From: Chamaecyparis obtusa | Lineage: Eukaryota > Streptophyta > Pinopsida > Cupressales > Cupressaceae | Direction of reading: 5' to 3' | DNA length: 64,000 bases | Assembly (NCBI GenBank): GCA_027943335.1 | Contig: BSBK01009267.1 | Coordinates: forward strand, 999,001-1,063,000 | Notes under the pieces: model-generated | The model's database searches: none | The model's input: the letters and a program-made list of their open reading frames with translations, nothing else | Told to the model about the DNA's origin: nothing | Shown: positions 35,045-45,200 of the stretch, in pieces | Layout: every line of letters begins with the position of its first letter | How positions within the stretch are numbered: the stretch's first letter is position 1 | Program-made: the position numbers and the translations under genes

Positions 35045-36243
35045 ATGCTTTTCAATGAAATGATGTTTCTAGATTCGAAGGAGGAAACACATACTAAAGA
35101 ATACATCCCTCTACAAGATATTTCCAACAACAATAGTAGTTCCTCCCACAGCTCTTTACAAAGACATATTTCACAAACTATGTCTTTTTCACCCACCTTT
35201 GTGTTATTTCTAGTCCTTGCTTCATCTTCCTCAATGACTACTAGCAATGATGATGAATCTAATTCAATTGGTTATGATACACCATGCTCTATTTTTAAAT
35301 CCCCCTCAATGGATACAAAACATCTAGTGTCACATGGAGTTGCAAGATTGAATCATCATTGTGTCATGGATAGAGAAAGCATGGTTAATGGCATACATGA
35401 AAAAGAAATTGAAATGGATGACTTGCCCTTTGATCATGATGACATGGCATCTAGTCTGTGTAACACATCCACTTTGGACAACATGCAAAACTCCCTAAAC
35501 TGCAAAGTCCTACAAAATGATGACTTTGTTTTGATCCCAACTGGTGGTGATACCATGCTTGAGAGTAACTTTGTTTTGATCCCAACTAGTGGTAATACTA
35601 TGTTTGGGAGTAATTTAGTCTTCACTCCAACCAGTGGTAATATCATGTTTGGGAGTAATTCAATCTTCACTCCAACCGGTGGCAATACTTTGTCTGGGAG
35701 TAAAGTCACCTTGACTTCACATAGTCTTGGTTTTGTAGAAGACTTCTCCCCACCATCTTCTATGGAAAATCACAGTGGTACAAACTCCCTTTCAATGCAA
35801 TTTCTAGCAGTAGCTCTCTGTAACTTGCAAACTCATGTTGAAAATGAAAGGTATCCAACAACACAAAAAGGTACATGATAGTATCAGAGATCATGCACAC
35901 CTGACATAGTCTTTCAAACACTACAACATCCTGAATTTGTAGATGAATTAGAATCCACACAAGCATAGAGCATTTCTCATTCCACTTCTAGTCACAATGT
36001 CTTTGAGCAGAATACTCACGCAAAGCCTCAAGGAGTTAACAATTTGGGTCTGAGACATAATAATTTTGCATCTTCTGAGAATGCAAAGGATTTTATACAA
36101 AGAATAGAAGAGTTTAGTCATTCAAACATTAGAATTTGTGATAAGAACAATTCTTTAAAAACTTCAAGTAAAGGGACACACAATAGTAGTAATATTGATT
36201 TGAGCAATAATAAAGGATTGAGGAGGTCTTCTCGACAAAGATG
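35045..36243 (+). pseudogene. Element C linker between integrase and RT, with 15-residue repeats
   Basis: An open frame of 277 codons (35045-35878) plus a shorter one (36044-36244) in the region that joins integrase to RT in copia polyproteins. It is Ser/Thr/Asn-rich and unstructured. Four tandem copies of a 15-residue unit (FVLIPTSGNTMFGSN and variants) are encoded by 45-bp repeats at 35525-35704. No enzymatic motif. Confidence 0.65.
35525..35704 (+). repeat. 45-bp coding minisatellite in element C
   Basis: Four units of 45 bp with in-frame period of 15 residues. Units begin ttt/tta/tca and share ccaac.ggtgg(t/c)aatac. Confidence 0.88.
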
Positions 36244-36373
36244 AATTCCCTCAAAATTCATAGATTATGAATTGTTATTTGCTAAAGAGGTAGAGCCTGA
36301 ATTGTTAATCTCTGAGCAACTTGAACTAGCTAATTATAAAGTCTCTTGTTAGAGCAAAGATAATGATAAATGG

Positions 36374-37421
36374 ATGGTCACCATGGAAGAAGAAATAAGC
36401 TCACTAGAAGCTAATAAAACTTGGGATTTGGTCACTCTTCCACAAAATAAAAAACCACTTAAGAATAAGTGGGTATATAAATTGAAAGACGAAGGTGTTG
36501 GTAGAAAAGGTTTCAAAGCCAGATTAGTGGCAAAAGGTTATGCTCAGCAAAAGGGGATCAATTTCATTGAGATTTTCTCTCTGGTTGTGAAAATGACAAC
36601 AATCCGAACAGTATTGGGATTGGCAGTTGTATTGGATCTTGAGTTGGAGTAGCTTGATGTGAAGACTATATTTTCACATGGTGATGTGGATGAGGAGTTG
36701 TGTATGGAACAACTTCAAGGATTCATCAAGAATGGGCAAGAGCATCTTTATTGTAGATTGAAGAGAAGCTTTTATGGGCTCAAACAAGCCTTGAGACAAT
36801 TGTATTTAAAATTTGATCAATTCTTGACTACTCACAACTTCATTCAATGTGAATTAGATCTATGCATTTATTATAAGCAACTTCCTAATGGTGAGTTCAT
36901 CATCATTCTTCGCTACGTTGATGACATGTTGGTAGCTGGTACTAGTCCAAAGATTGTTGGTGAGTTGAAAGCTCACTTGGAAGAAAGTTTTCTATGAAGT
37001 TAGGAGTAGCGAAGAAGATTCTTGGTATAACAATCACCCGAGATAGAAGAAAGAAGGAGATCACTTTATAAAAAAAAGACTACATTGATAAAGTAGTTGA
37101 CAGATTTGGTATGGCTGATGTAAAAGTTGTTTCTACTTCCCTTGCTTCCCATTTTCATTTATCTTTTGATTTGTGTCCACAAACATAAGAGGACAAGGAT
37201 TTTATGGAAGGAGTTCCATATAAATCAGTTGTTGGTAGCATTATGTATGTTATGGTATCTACATGTCCTAACATTGCTCATGTGGTGGGAGTTATAAGTA
37301 GATTCATGAGCAATCCCAGGAAGACTCATTGGGAAGCTGTTAAATGGATATTGAGATATCTAAAGGACACTTTTGATTATTGTCTATGTTTTGGTGGCAA
37401 TAATGTACAGTTGCAAGGATC
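36374..37421 (+). pseudogene. pol: Element C reverse transcriptase and partial RNase H
   Basis: MEEEISSLEANKTWDLVTL, NKWVYKLKDEGVGRKGFKAR, KGYAQQKGINFIEIF; a TAG replaces the residue before LDVKTIFSHGDVDEEL. Then KRSFYGLKQALRQLYLKF, catalytic box RYVDDMLVAG, frameshift near 36997, and RNase H connection MEGVPYKSVVGSIMYVM and PRKTHWEAVKWILRYLKD. The sequence stops at NNVQLQG, before the RNase H catalytic residues, at the breakpoint with the LRR gene. Confidence 0.85.
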
Positions 37422-38605
37422 AACACAATTTCATAGCTCTAAATATCAACCTTTGAGCTTAGCCTCCCTCCATATGCCACCTGTACAAAAACACATATAT
37501 ATCACATACAAGTATTAATGGAAAAGAAATCAGTAATATATTTGATAGAGAACATGGCTAATATGTCTCACTTGGTGCAACATAGCCTATGGTGCCCATG
37601 AAGGAACAAGGTTGAGACTGATCTGCCTAAGTGGAGATAATGGCTAATGCTCCCAAGTTACATATATGCACTTCCATGTCTTGATCAAGAAGAACATTAT
37701 TGGGTTTGAAATCATAATGAACTACACACCGCCTACTATCAAATTCACTATGTAGATAAACCAGATAATTAGCAATACCCAACACAACATCCACGTGGTT
37801 TTCCTAGAAAGATTACATGCATAAAGCTGATGCTCGAGGCTTCCATTGGCCATGAGTTTAAAGATAAAAGCTTTTATCTCTATGTTGGAGAAGTAAGCAA
37901 GTACATGCACCAGATTCTTGTGCTTCACCTTGCCCAGAATATGAAATTCACTTTCAAATTTCTTGAAAGCAGAGCTCTCACAACCATTACTACTACTCTC
38001 ATTCTGTTATATAAAACTCCCTTGTACACCTTACTCATTGACCTCATGTAGAGGAGATTCTCCTAGCAGAACCCACCTATTGTAATCTACAAATCTTGCA
38101 GACTAATCCTCACTAGTCGATCAAGCCTACGATTTCCTTCAATACCCATCTGGGCTTTTCTTCCACATCTTGCTAGGCATCCAACTATGCATACAAGTAC
38201 AACTGTTCCTACCAAAATTAGAGGAATCAACAGACTTGAAAATCCATGACCAAAGGAACCTGTGTCATGAGGACAGGTTGTTTGAATTATTGTTCTGCAT
38301 AGATTCCTATTTCCCAGGAAAGATTGCATGGTGAATATGTGAGAGAAATTGGGCATTGCTCTGGTCAATTGGTTATAGGAGAGATTGAGAAATGTCATGG
38401 CACTCAGATTTGCCATCATTGCAGGTATTTCTCCTGAAAGATTGTTGTCAGATAAATCAAGCCTCTCCAAAAACTTTAATTTCCCAATGTCCTTAGGAAT
38501 TGATCCTTGTAGAGAATTGTGGGACAAATTTAGCATAGATCTTATGCTTCCAAGGCTACCAATAGTGGCAGGAATATGTCCTGTCAGCATATAATCAGAG
38601 AGATC
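37422..38605 (-). pseudogene. LRR receptor-like kinase, 3' part: last LRRs, TM helix, kinase
   Basis: Reads minus-strand from 38605: SDYMLTGHIPATIGSLGSI, LNLSHNSLQGSIPKDIGKL, LDLSDNNLSGEIPAMMANLS, then an Asn/Cys cap and a transmembrane helix (LLIPLILVGTVVLVCIVGCL) with basic stop-transfer residues. Kinase pieces follow over frameshifts: SKVYKGVLYNRM, the VAVK lysine replaced by Met (VVVMVV), KHKNLVHVLAYFSN, ANGSLEHQLY, VVHYDFKPNNVLLD and NLG in place of DFG. GTIGYVAP is then split by a 91-bp GT-AG intron (37481-37571) from AYGGRLSSKVDI. This intron site is typical of LRR-XII kinases (FLS2/EFR/XA21 group). The gene is cut off at 37422. Lost Lys and DFG would disable it even without the breaks. 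Confidence 0.85.
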
Positions 38606-38938
38606 TATAACGGCTCTGCATCCTGCAAGAATATCAGAGTTGGTGAAGGCCCAATCCTTCCACTCTGCTGGCATCCTCAAGATGCCTTTACCATTTCATC
38701 TTTCATCTTTGACTGCAATGTTGAATATAGATTATTTAGAGCATGTAAAAGATATATGAAATAGAGATGCTATAATAGAGACTGTATTGATATAATAAAA
38801 TATGATATGTGCTAGCTTGAAGAGTGGATGTAGTTCATTCTGAATGAACCACTATAATCTCTGTGTTTGTGTCTGTGTATTTTAATTTCTTATTTTTCTA
38901 TTCTATTTTTAAACTTTAGTCTGCAATTACTTTCAACA
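38606..38938 (+). repeat. Element E 5' LTR
   Basis: 333 bp, matching 44869-45200 throughout (gaaggcccaatccttccact, aagatatatgaaatagag, ctgcaattactttcaaca). Its antisense reading resembles a continuation of the LRR gene only by chance. Confidence 0.93.
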
Positions 38939-38940
38939 AT

Positions 38941-38952
38941 TGGTATCAGAGC
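38941..38952 (+). other. Element E primer-binding site
   Basis: tggtatcagagc, two bases after the LTR; exact initiator tRNA-Met match. Confidence 0.93.
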
Positions 38953-38999
38953 TGGTTAAGCTCGTTTGATTTTTTGGAAATCAGTGAGGATTTGCAAAT

Positions 39000-40045
39000 G
39001 CTATGGATGAGGCAGAAAAATGGAAGATTGAAAAGTTTTCAGGGTAGAACTTTGGGTTATGGAAAGTGTAGATCGAATCTCTACTTATCAAGCAGGATTT
39101 GCAACTCGCATTACTTGGAAAAATGAAGGGAAAGGGTTTAATGTCAGATGAAGATTGGGAGAAGATCAATCATAAAGAAAAGGCAACGATTTTCTTATCT
39201 CTATCAAGAAATGTGCTCTTCAATGTTTCGACAGAGAAGACCACGAAAGAGTTGTGGGATAAGTTATCTACATTATATGAGATAGCTTTAGCATCGAGCA
39301 AAGTATTTATCATCAAGAAATTATATAATCTGAAAATGAAAGGAGGAGTGATATCGAATCATCTCAACGAGCTCAATACTTTAGTTACTCAGTTGATTTT
39401 AGTTGGTATCTCATTAGATGATGAAATAAAGGCGATATTATTACTATGCTCTCTTCCAAATAGCTGGGAAGGCGTAGTAATGGCTATGAGCACTTTAGAT
39501 GTAGCCAAGAGCAAGCTCAAATTTGATGAAGTCACAACCACACTACTTAGTGAAGACATGCGAAGGAAGCAACAAGAACCTTCTTTCAATGATGCTCTAA
39601 TAGCTGTGAGCACAAGAAATAGAGGCAAAAGTCATGAGAGAGGAAGAAACAATAATAATAATGGAAGAGGTAGATCAAGTCGTCACTCAAAATCGAGAGG
39701 AAGAAATGGTACATGCTAGTTTTGTGAAAAATCTGGGCACACAAAGAAGCAATGCTGGAACTACAAAAAGGCTCAAAATAAAGTTATCAATGATGGTGTT
39801 AATGCTGCAACTGATGGAGCCTTGGTACTTGCAGCCGACAACATGAATTCAAGCTTGTGGGTTCTCAATTCCGGTGCCTCATTTCATGCAACTCCATGTC
39901 GGAGTGTTTTCACAAATTACCATGAAGGTATGTTTCGAAATTTTTTTTTTGGGGATAATAAAGAATGTGATATTGTCGGAAAAGGGAATATTTTATTGTC
40001 ACTGAAAAATGGAAGCAAATGGATTTTAAAAGATGTTAGAAATGT
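39000..40045 (+). pseudogene. gag: Element E gag and protease
   Basis: After a decayed start the frame 39099-39719 encodes gag: EDWEKINHKEKATIFLSLSR, ELWDKLSTLYEIALASSK, LYNLKMKGGVISNHLNELN, LCSLPNSWEGV, FDEVTTTLLSEDMRRK, then an Arg/Gly/Asn-rich nucleic-acid-binding tail. The zinc knuckle reads C*FCEKSGHTKKQC: a TAG sits at its second residue. Protease region 39822-40045 reads LWVLNSGASFHATPC: the catalytic Asp of the DSG triplet is Asn. The gene ends at RNV where the solo LTR is inserted. Confidence 0.85.
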
Positions 40046-41279
40046 TGTTAGAAAGTAAAGTCCACTAAGATAACTGAGAGGGGGGGTGAATCAGTTATTA
40101 GATAATTATAAATTTTATCAATTTCAATAGCATTTAACCATGTAAGCAATATAATTACTAACCATAGAAAGATATTCATACACAATGGCATAATAACACA
40201 AGATATGTTGACTAGGGAACCTCTTGATCAAAGAGTAAACCCCGGTGGGAATGATGCCCACAAAAGATGCACTAATATGAATATTCCTTGTGAAAGGATG
40301 GACTCTGTTAGTAGTCTTATGAAATACATTCAGTACATATGAATCCTTGTTAGGAGATTTTGAATCCCTGTTAAAAGATTCTAACCCTATTAAGAGTTAT
40401 GGAAGATAGAAGGACCCACTACCCAAACAACTTCAATGGCAAGATCACTGAACACACTACCCAAACAGCTTCAATGGCAAGATCATTGAACACATTGTCC
40501 AAATGACCTTAAGATTATTCAACAAAATAATATGAAATATGTTACCTCCTTCACTGTGCCAAAACCACACTCACTGCTATACCAGATCTCAATCTTAGAT
40601 CTCTGTACTTCGCATGTCTTCACAATTTCGCTTTCATAACTGCATTGGCTCTCTTCTTCACTTCATGCATACATTCACATTCAATTAATTGTTCATCTTA
40701 ATCATTCATTCCATATATTCATTACAACAAGGAAAAACATTCCTTCCTTTATACCACACTCAAATAATTACAAATGAGTCGGCATACAATTACAAAATAA
40801 AACTTTCCACACGCTACATCAAAATTACACAAAACTGTCGACTTCCAACTACAATAACTCTTCACTCGTGTGACCTCAAAGTTTGCATTGTCATCCACGT
40901 CACTATCAATGTGTCTCAAACTTCCCTTTAACTATGCAAAACTAGATTCCATCCCGATTATGAGATATCATCTGATTTCCACAAACTGCTACTCAGGAAC
41001 ACTGCCTGAATATTGCTTCTACCAAAATGCTCATATCTTCCATGAATAAATGAATTACTATCTGCACTCTTAACCATAGACATATAACATATCAAAGAGT
41101 ATAACCTCAACATCTCATAGCTCCAACTACAATATCCCACGTGCGCTAATCAAAACACCATCTACTTCTCTACAAGTCTCCAGAAGATCACCGTGTTGAC
41201 ATCAATGACAATCATAGTCATGAATGCAGTAGAAACTACTATAGAATGACTTCCAAGCATTCAACATTCATTCCTAACA
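40046..41279 (-). mobile_element. Solo LTR in element E
   Basis: 1,234 bp, tgttagaaag to ttcctaaca, between aatgt (40041-40045) and catgt (41280-41284), a one-mismatch target duplication. It shows the same gagggggggtgaatcag near its left edge and tgttaggag/tgttaaaag repeats as the LTRs of A and D, so it is Sirevirus-like, minus orientation. Excising it rejoins the host pol as RNV|PTLKHNLIS. No internal sequence remains. Confidence 0.82.
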
Positions 41280-41284
41280 CATGT

Positions 41285-42595
41285 TCCTACACTTAAGCAT
41301 AATCTGATTTCAGTTAGTCAGTTATATATACAAGGTTGCAATGTTAGCTTTGATTTAGCTTCTTGGAAAGTGTCCAAAGGTCAATTAATTTTAGCAAAAG
41401 GGTAGAAAACTAGAAGTTTATACACATTAGAGTGTAATGGTGAAGTGGGAGCAGCCATGGTGGTTGCAGATAACAATGCTGAACTTTGGCATAAGAGGCT
41501 TAGTCATATGAGAAAAATAGGTCTTGAAGTCATGCTTCGAAGAGACCAACTTCTAGGTCTTAAATCAGTTGATTTGGAATTGTGTGAGCATTTCCTTTAT
41601 GGTAAACAAAATCACACCAACTTCGTAAGGACAAGTCATGAGAAGAAATCATCTCCATTAGAGCTCATTCATTTTGATGTTTTCAGTCCTACGGAGGTAA
41701 CTTCTATCGGTGGTGCTAATTATTTTGTCACATTTCTTAATGATTGCACTCACAAAGTTTGGATTTATATGTTGCATAAGAAATCAGAAGGTTTTTCAAA
41801 ATTTAAAAGCTTTAAGGCTATGGTGGAAAATCAGATTGGAAGAAAAATAAAATGTCTACTAACGGACAATGGTGGTGGGTTTTGCTCTTCAGAGTTTGAC
41901 CAATTTTGTGTAGATCATGGTATTCAGAGGATTAAAATAGTCCCTTATACACCTCAAAAAATGGTGTTACTGAGAGGTTGAATCAGACTATTTTAGAGAG
42001 AGCTTAGTGTATGTTGTCTAATGCTGGTTTGGGGAAGGAATTTTGGGCAGAGGCATGTAATACAACAGTTTATTTAATAAATTGAGCTCCTTTGCCATGT
42101 CTAGATTTTGATATTCAGGAAGAGAGGTGGGCTGGTAAGAGAATTTCTTTTTCTCATTTGCATGTTTTTGGATGTGATGCATATGCTCACGTTAATGAGG
42201 AGAAGAGAACAAAATTGGATTTTAAATCCAAAAGATGCATATTTTTAGGGTATGGTGACGATGAATTTGGTTATCGTCTATGGGATTCAATCACCAAGAA
42301 AGTGATACAGAGTCGCGATGTTGTATTTAATGAGAAATCATTGTCAGGTTTGCACAATCAGAAGTCTCATTCTGATGATTTTATTAAATTTAATTTATCA
42401 GACAATGGTAGTCATGTCCAGAAAACCTCCCAAGTTACCTTTCACCCCTCTATAGCTATTGTTCCCCATAGAAAATCTAATCCCTCCTCTCTCCATACTC
42501 CAATGTCAATTCCTATATGCACTCAGCCCATAATTTTTTCAACTACGCCTATATTCTCTAATCCCATGTTTATGCACAACATTCCTACTATGTAG
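41285..42595 (+). pseudogene. pol: Element E integrase
   Basis: Zinc domain LWHKRLSHMRKIGLEVML with CEHFLYGKQ (second Cys of CxxC lost), core LIHFDVFSPTEVTS (first Asp) and LTDNGGGFCSSEFDQF (second Asp). A one-base loss at PYTPQ|NGVTERLNQ shifts the frame (about 41958). Then ACNTTVYLIN, VFGCDAYAHVNEEKRTKLDF, KRCIFLGYGDDEFGYRLW. It ends in a Ser/Thr/Pro-rich linker (to about 43230) with no motif. Confidence 0.85.
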
Positions 42596-43234
42596 GGAGT
42601 AGGACATAGTGAAATCCCATGTCCTCTATTCCACTTCACCCCTTCACACATTTCCCCTCCACCCGACACTCATATCTCTGGTGGTGACTGTTCTATAGAG
42701 CACCCTACTCTTTTCCCACCACTTCCCTCTCCATCCCTGTCCACATGATTTTAGGTGCCCTTCATACACCCCGCGGGAACTCTCGACAGGGCATATACTA
42801 AGGGAATAGAACCCAGTGCAAAGTCTACTCCCTCCACGCTGGGTGCTCCATGCTCACACAACATTTTTCCCTTCCCCGTTGACTTTGACACTTTCCCTAC
42901 TCCCTCAGGCTACACACAACACACACTACCCAATCCCTTGTGTGTTGGTGCTACAGACCCATCCTCGGCTATTGACTGCCAAGCCATCGGCTACTCCTCA
43001 ATCCCACCCATGGCAGCGGGAACTATGAATATACAGAGTCCTCTTTCCCTTCAAACATCAACACAATACCATGCCCCTGCACACACTGAAAATGTTCAAC
43101 AGTCAAATGTTCACAATGTGTAGAAAATTAATCCAATATAGCATCATGCCAATGAACAAGATAACCAACTCCGGAGGTCTACCAGAGAGAGAAAGCATCC
43201 AAGGAAATTCGATGATTATGAGCTGTTATTTTCC

Positions 43235-44758
43235 TTGTGTTCTGATCAGGCAGAGCCACAAACCTTCAAGCAAGCGTGTACTGATGTCAATTCCGTGTTT
43301 TGGATGGATGCCATGAAAAATGAAATGGATTCTTTACACAAGAATCAGACTTGGGATTTGGTTACACTTCCGCCAAACCATAAGGCTTTGAAAAATAAAT
43401 GGGTCTATCGCATAAAAGAGGAAGGAGGATGAAAAAGATACATGGCCATATTGGTAGTGAAGGGATTTGCTCAACAAAAAGGTGTGGACTTCAATGAGAT
43501 TTTTTCTCCAGTGGTTAAAATGCAGACTATTCATTTAATACTTGGCATGGCAGTAGCATGGCACCTTGAGCTTGAGCAACTCGATGTCAAAACAATGTTT
43601 TTACATGGGGACATTGTTGAAGAGTTATATATGGAACAGTCGAAAGGCTTTGTAAAATAGGGGTAGGAACATTTGTATTGCAGATTAAAGAGGAGTCTAT
43701 ATGGGCTGAAGAAAGCCCTGTGCCAATGGTATTTAAAGTTTGATAACTTCATGACTCAGCAAGGTTTTACTCATTGTGAATCAGACCCATGTGTCTACTT
43801 CAACAGGCTTCCGATTGGTGAGTTTGTGATCTTGCTATTGTATGTTGATGATATGTTGATTGCTGGTAACAGTATTAGAGTCATTCATGAGCCGAAAACA
43901 CATTTGGCTTTTCATTTTTCCATGACAGATTTAGGGGTAGTGAAGAGGATTCTTGGGATGGATATAATCTGAGATCGACATAAAAGAGAAATTAAGTTAT
44001 CTCAAGAAAAATACATTCTTAAAGTTTTAGAAAAATTTAATATGTTAAGTGCAAAATCAGTTGCCACTCCATTGGTTGATCACTTTTGATTGTCTTCTAA
44101 AATGTGTCCTTCCACTCAGAAAGAAAAACATGAGATGGTTGGTATTCCTTATTCTTCAGCAGTTGGGAGTTTAATGTACGCCATGGTTAGCACATGTCTG
44201 AATATTGCTCATGCAGTGGGAGTTGTGAGTGGTTTTATGAGTAATCTAGGTAAAACTCATTGGCAAGCAGTTCAATGGACTCTTCGGTATTTGAGAGACA
44301 CTTCCTCTCATGTTTTATGTTTTAACAATAAGGCCCCTTATATTTGCGGATATGCTAATTTTGATATGGTTGGGGATTTAGATACAAGGAGGTCAACAAT
44401 AGGCTATGTGTTTACTTTTGCCAGGGCAGCGATTAGCTGGACTTCTTGGAAGCAACAAGTGGTTGCTCTTTCCTCCACTGAAGCTGAATACATTGCTCTC
44501 ACTGAGGGAGCTAAAGAGCTGATATGGTTATAGCGATTGTTTGGAGAGTTGGGATTTAAACAATCCACATTTACTCTATTCTCTAATAGCAACAACGCCA
44601 TTCATTTGGCCAAAAATTCAGCTTTCCACAGTCACACAAAGCATATTGAAACCAGATTTCACTTCATTCATCATGCTCTTGAAGAGGGAAGATTACAGTT
44701 AGAGAAGATTGACACGAAGGTTAATCCGGCTGATGCGTTCACCAAGGGAGTACCTTGA
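43235..44758 (+). pseudogene. pol: Element E reverse transcriptase and RNase H
   Basis: MDAMKNEMDSLHKNQTWDLV, KNKWVYRIKEEGG, a stop, VVKGFAQQKGVDFNEIFSPV, LEQLDVKTMFLHGDIVEELY, stops near 43660, then YCRLKRSLYGLKKALCQWYL. The catalytic box LLYVDDMLIAG is intact. RNase H: GIPYSSAVGSLMYAMVSTC, YANFDMVGDLDTRRSTIGYV, LSSTEAEYIALTEGAKELIW, a TAG, NSNNAIHLAKN, and C-terminus NPADAFTKGVP. At least five stops or shifts. Sequence type suggests the Tork-like branch, with low certainty. Confidence 0.88.
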
Positions 44759-44860
44759 GAGAAGTTTGAATTTTGTAGAGCTTCTCTCGGCATTGTGATG
44801 ACATAGCCATAAGCACCAAGCTGGGGATATCATGATGCAACTCATATCGCAGAATTGATT

Positions 44861-44868
44861 AAGGAGAT
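44861..44868 (+). other. Element E polypurine tract
   Basis: aaggagat directly before the 3' LTR start tgtaacga. Confidence 0.7.
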
Positions 44869-45200
44869 TGTAACGATTGCATCCTACGAGAATGTCAGAA
44901 TTGGTGAAGGCCCAATCCTTCCACTTTGTCTGCATCCTCAAGATGCCTTTACTGTTTCATCTTCCGTCTTTGACTGTGATGATGAATATAGATTATTCAG
45001 AACATGTAAAAGATATATGAAATAGAGCTACTATAATAGAGACTGTATTGATATAATAAAATATGATATGCCCTAGCTTGAAAAGTGAATGTAGTTCATT
45101 CTGAACGAACCACTATAACCTCTGTGTCTGTGTATGTGTATTTTAATTTCTTATTTTTCTATTCTGTTTTTTAAACTTTAGTCTGCAATTACTTTCAACA
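44869..45200 (+). repeat. Element E 3' LTR
   Basis: 332 bp, partner of 38606-38938; ends tttcaaca before the target duplicate agatc and the LRR gene. Confidence 0.93.

Larger units (their letters stand above)
25438..37421 (+). mobile_element. Element C: old Ty1/copia retrotransposon, split by element D and 3'-truncated
   Basis: Plus-strand copia. Its probable 5' LTR is 25438-25681 (tgttaagtcg to gttcaaca), followed by primer site tggtatcaaag (25684-25694). Gag pieces lie before 26512; protease, integrase, RT and part of RNase H lie after 33733. Element D occupies 26513-33727 inside the zinc-knuckle/protease junction. C stops within RNase H (NNVQLQG) at about 37421, where the LRR kinase pseudogene begins on the other strand, so its 3' LTR is lost. 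Many stops and frameshifts show it is old. Sequence patterns in protease and RT resemble element E, so both are probably one family. Confidence 0.82.
38606..45200 (+). mobile_element. Element E: Ty1/copia retrotransposon inserted in the LRR kinase gene
   Basis: LTRs 38606-38938 (starting tataacgg, TG to TA) and 44869-45200 (tgtaacga to tttcaaca) with perfect target duplication agatc (38601-38605, 45201-45205). The primer site and polypurine tract fit plus-strand orientation. Coding order is gag, protease, integrase, RT, RNase H, all decayed. A 1.2-kb solo LTR lies in the protease region. Removing E and one agatc joins the LRR frame as RFLDL|SDYMLTGHIP. LTRs differ at roughly 30 sites, so E is clearly older than B. 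Confidence 0.93.

Noticed and set aside
44869..44945. Antisense reading MPAEWKDWAFTNSDILAGC next to the LRR gene looks like captured LRR-gene sequence in both LTRs of E
   Set aside because: The agatc target duplicates place this stretch inside the LTR. Excising E gives a regular LRR without it, so it is LTR sequence that happens to be open.
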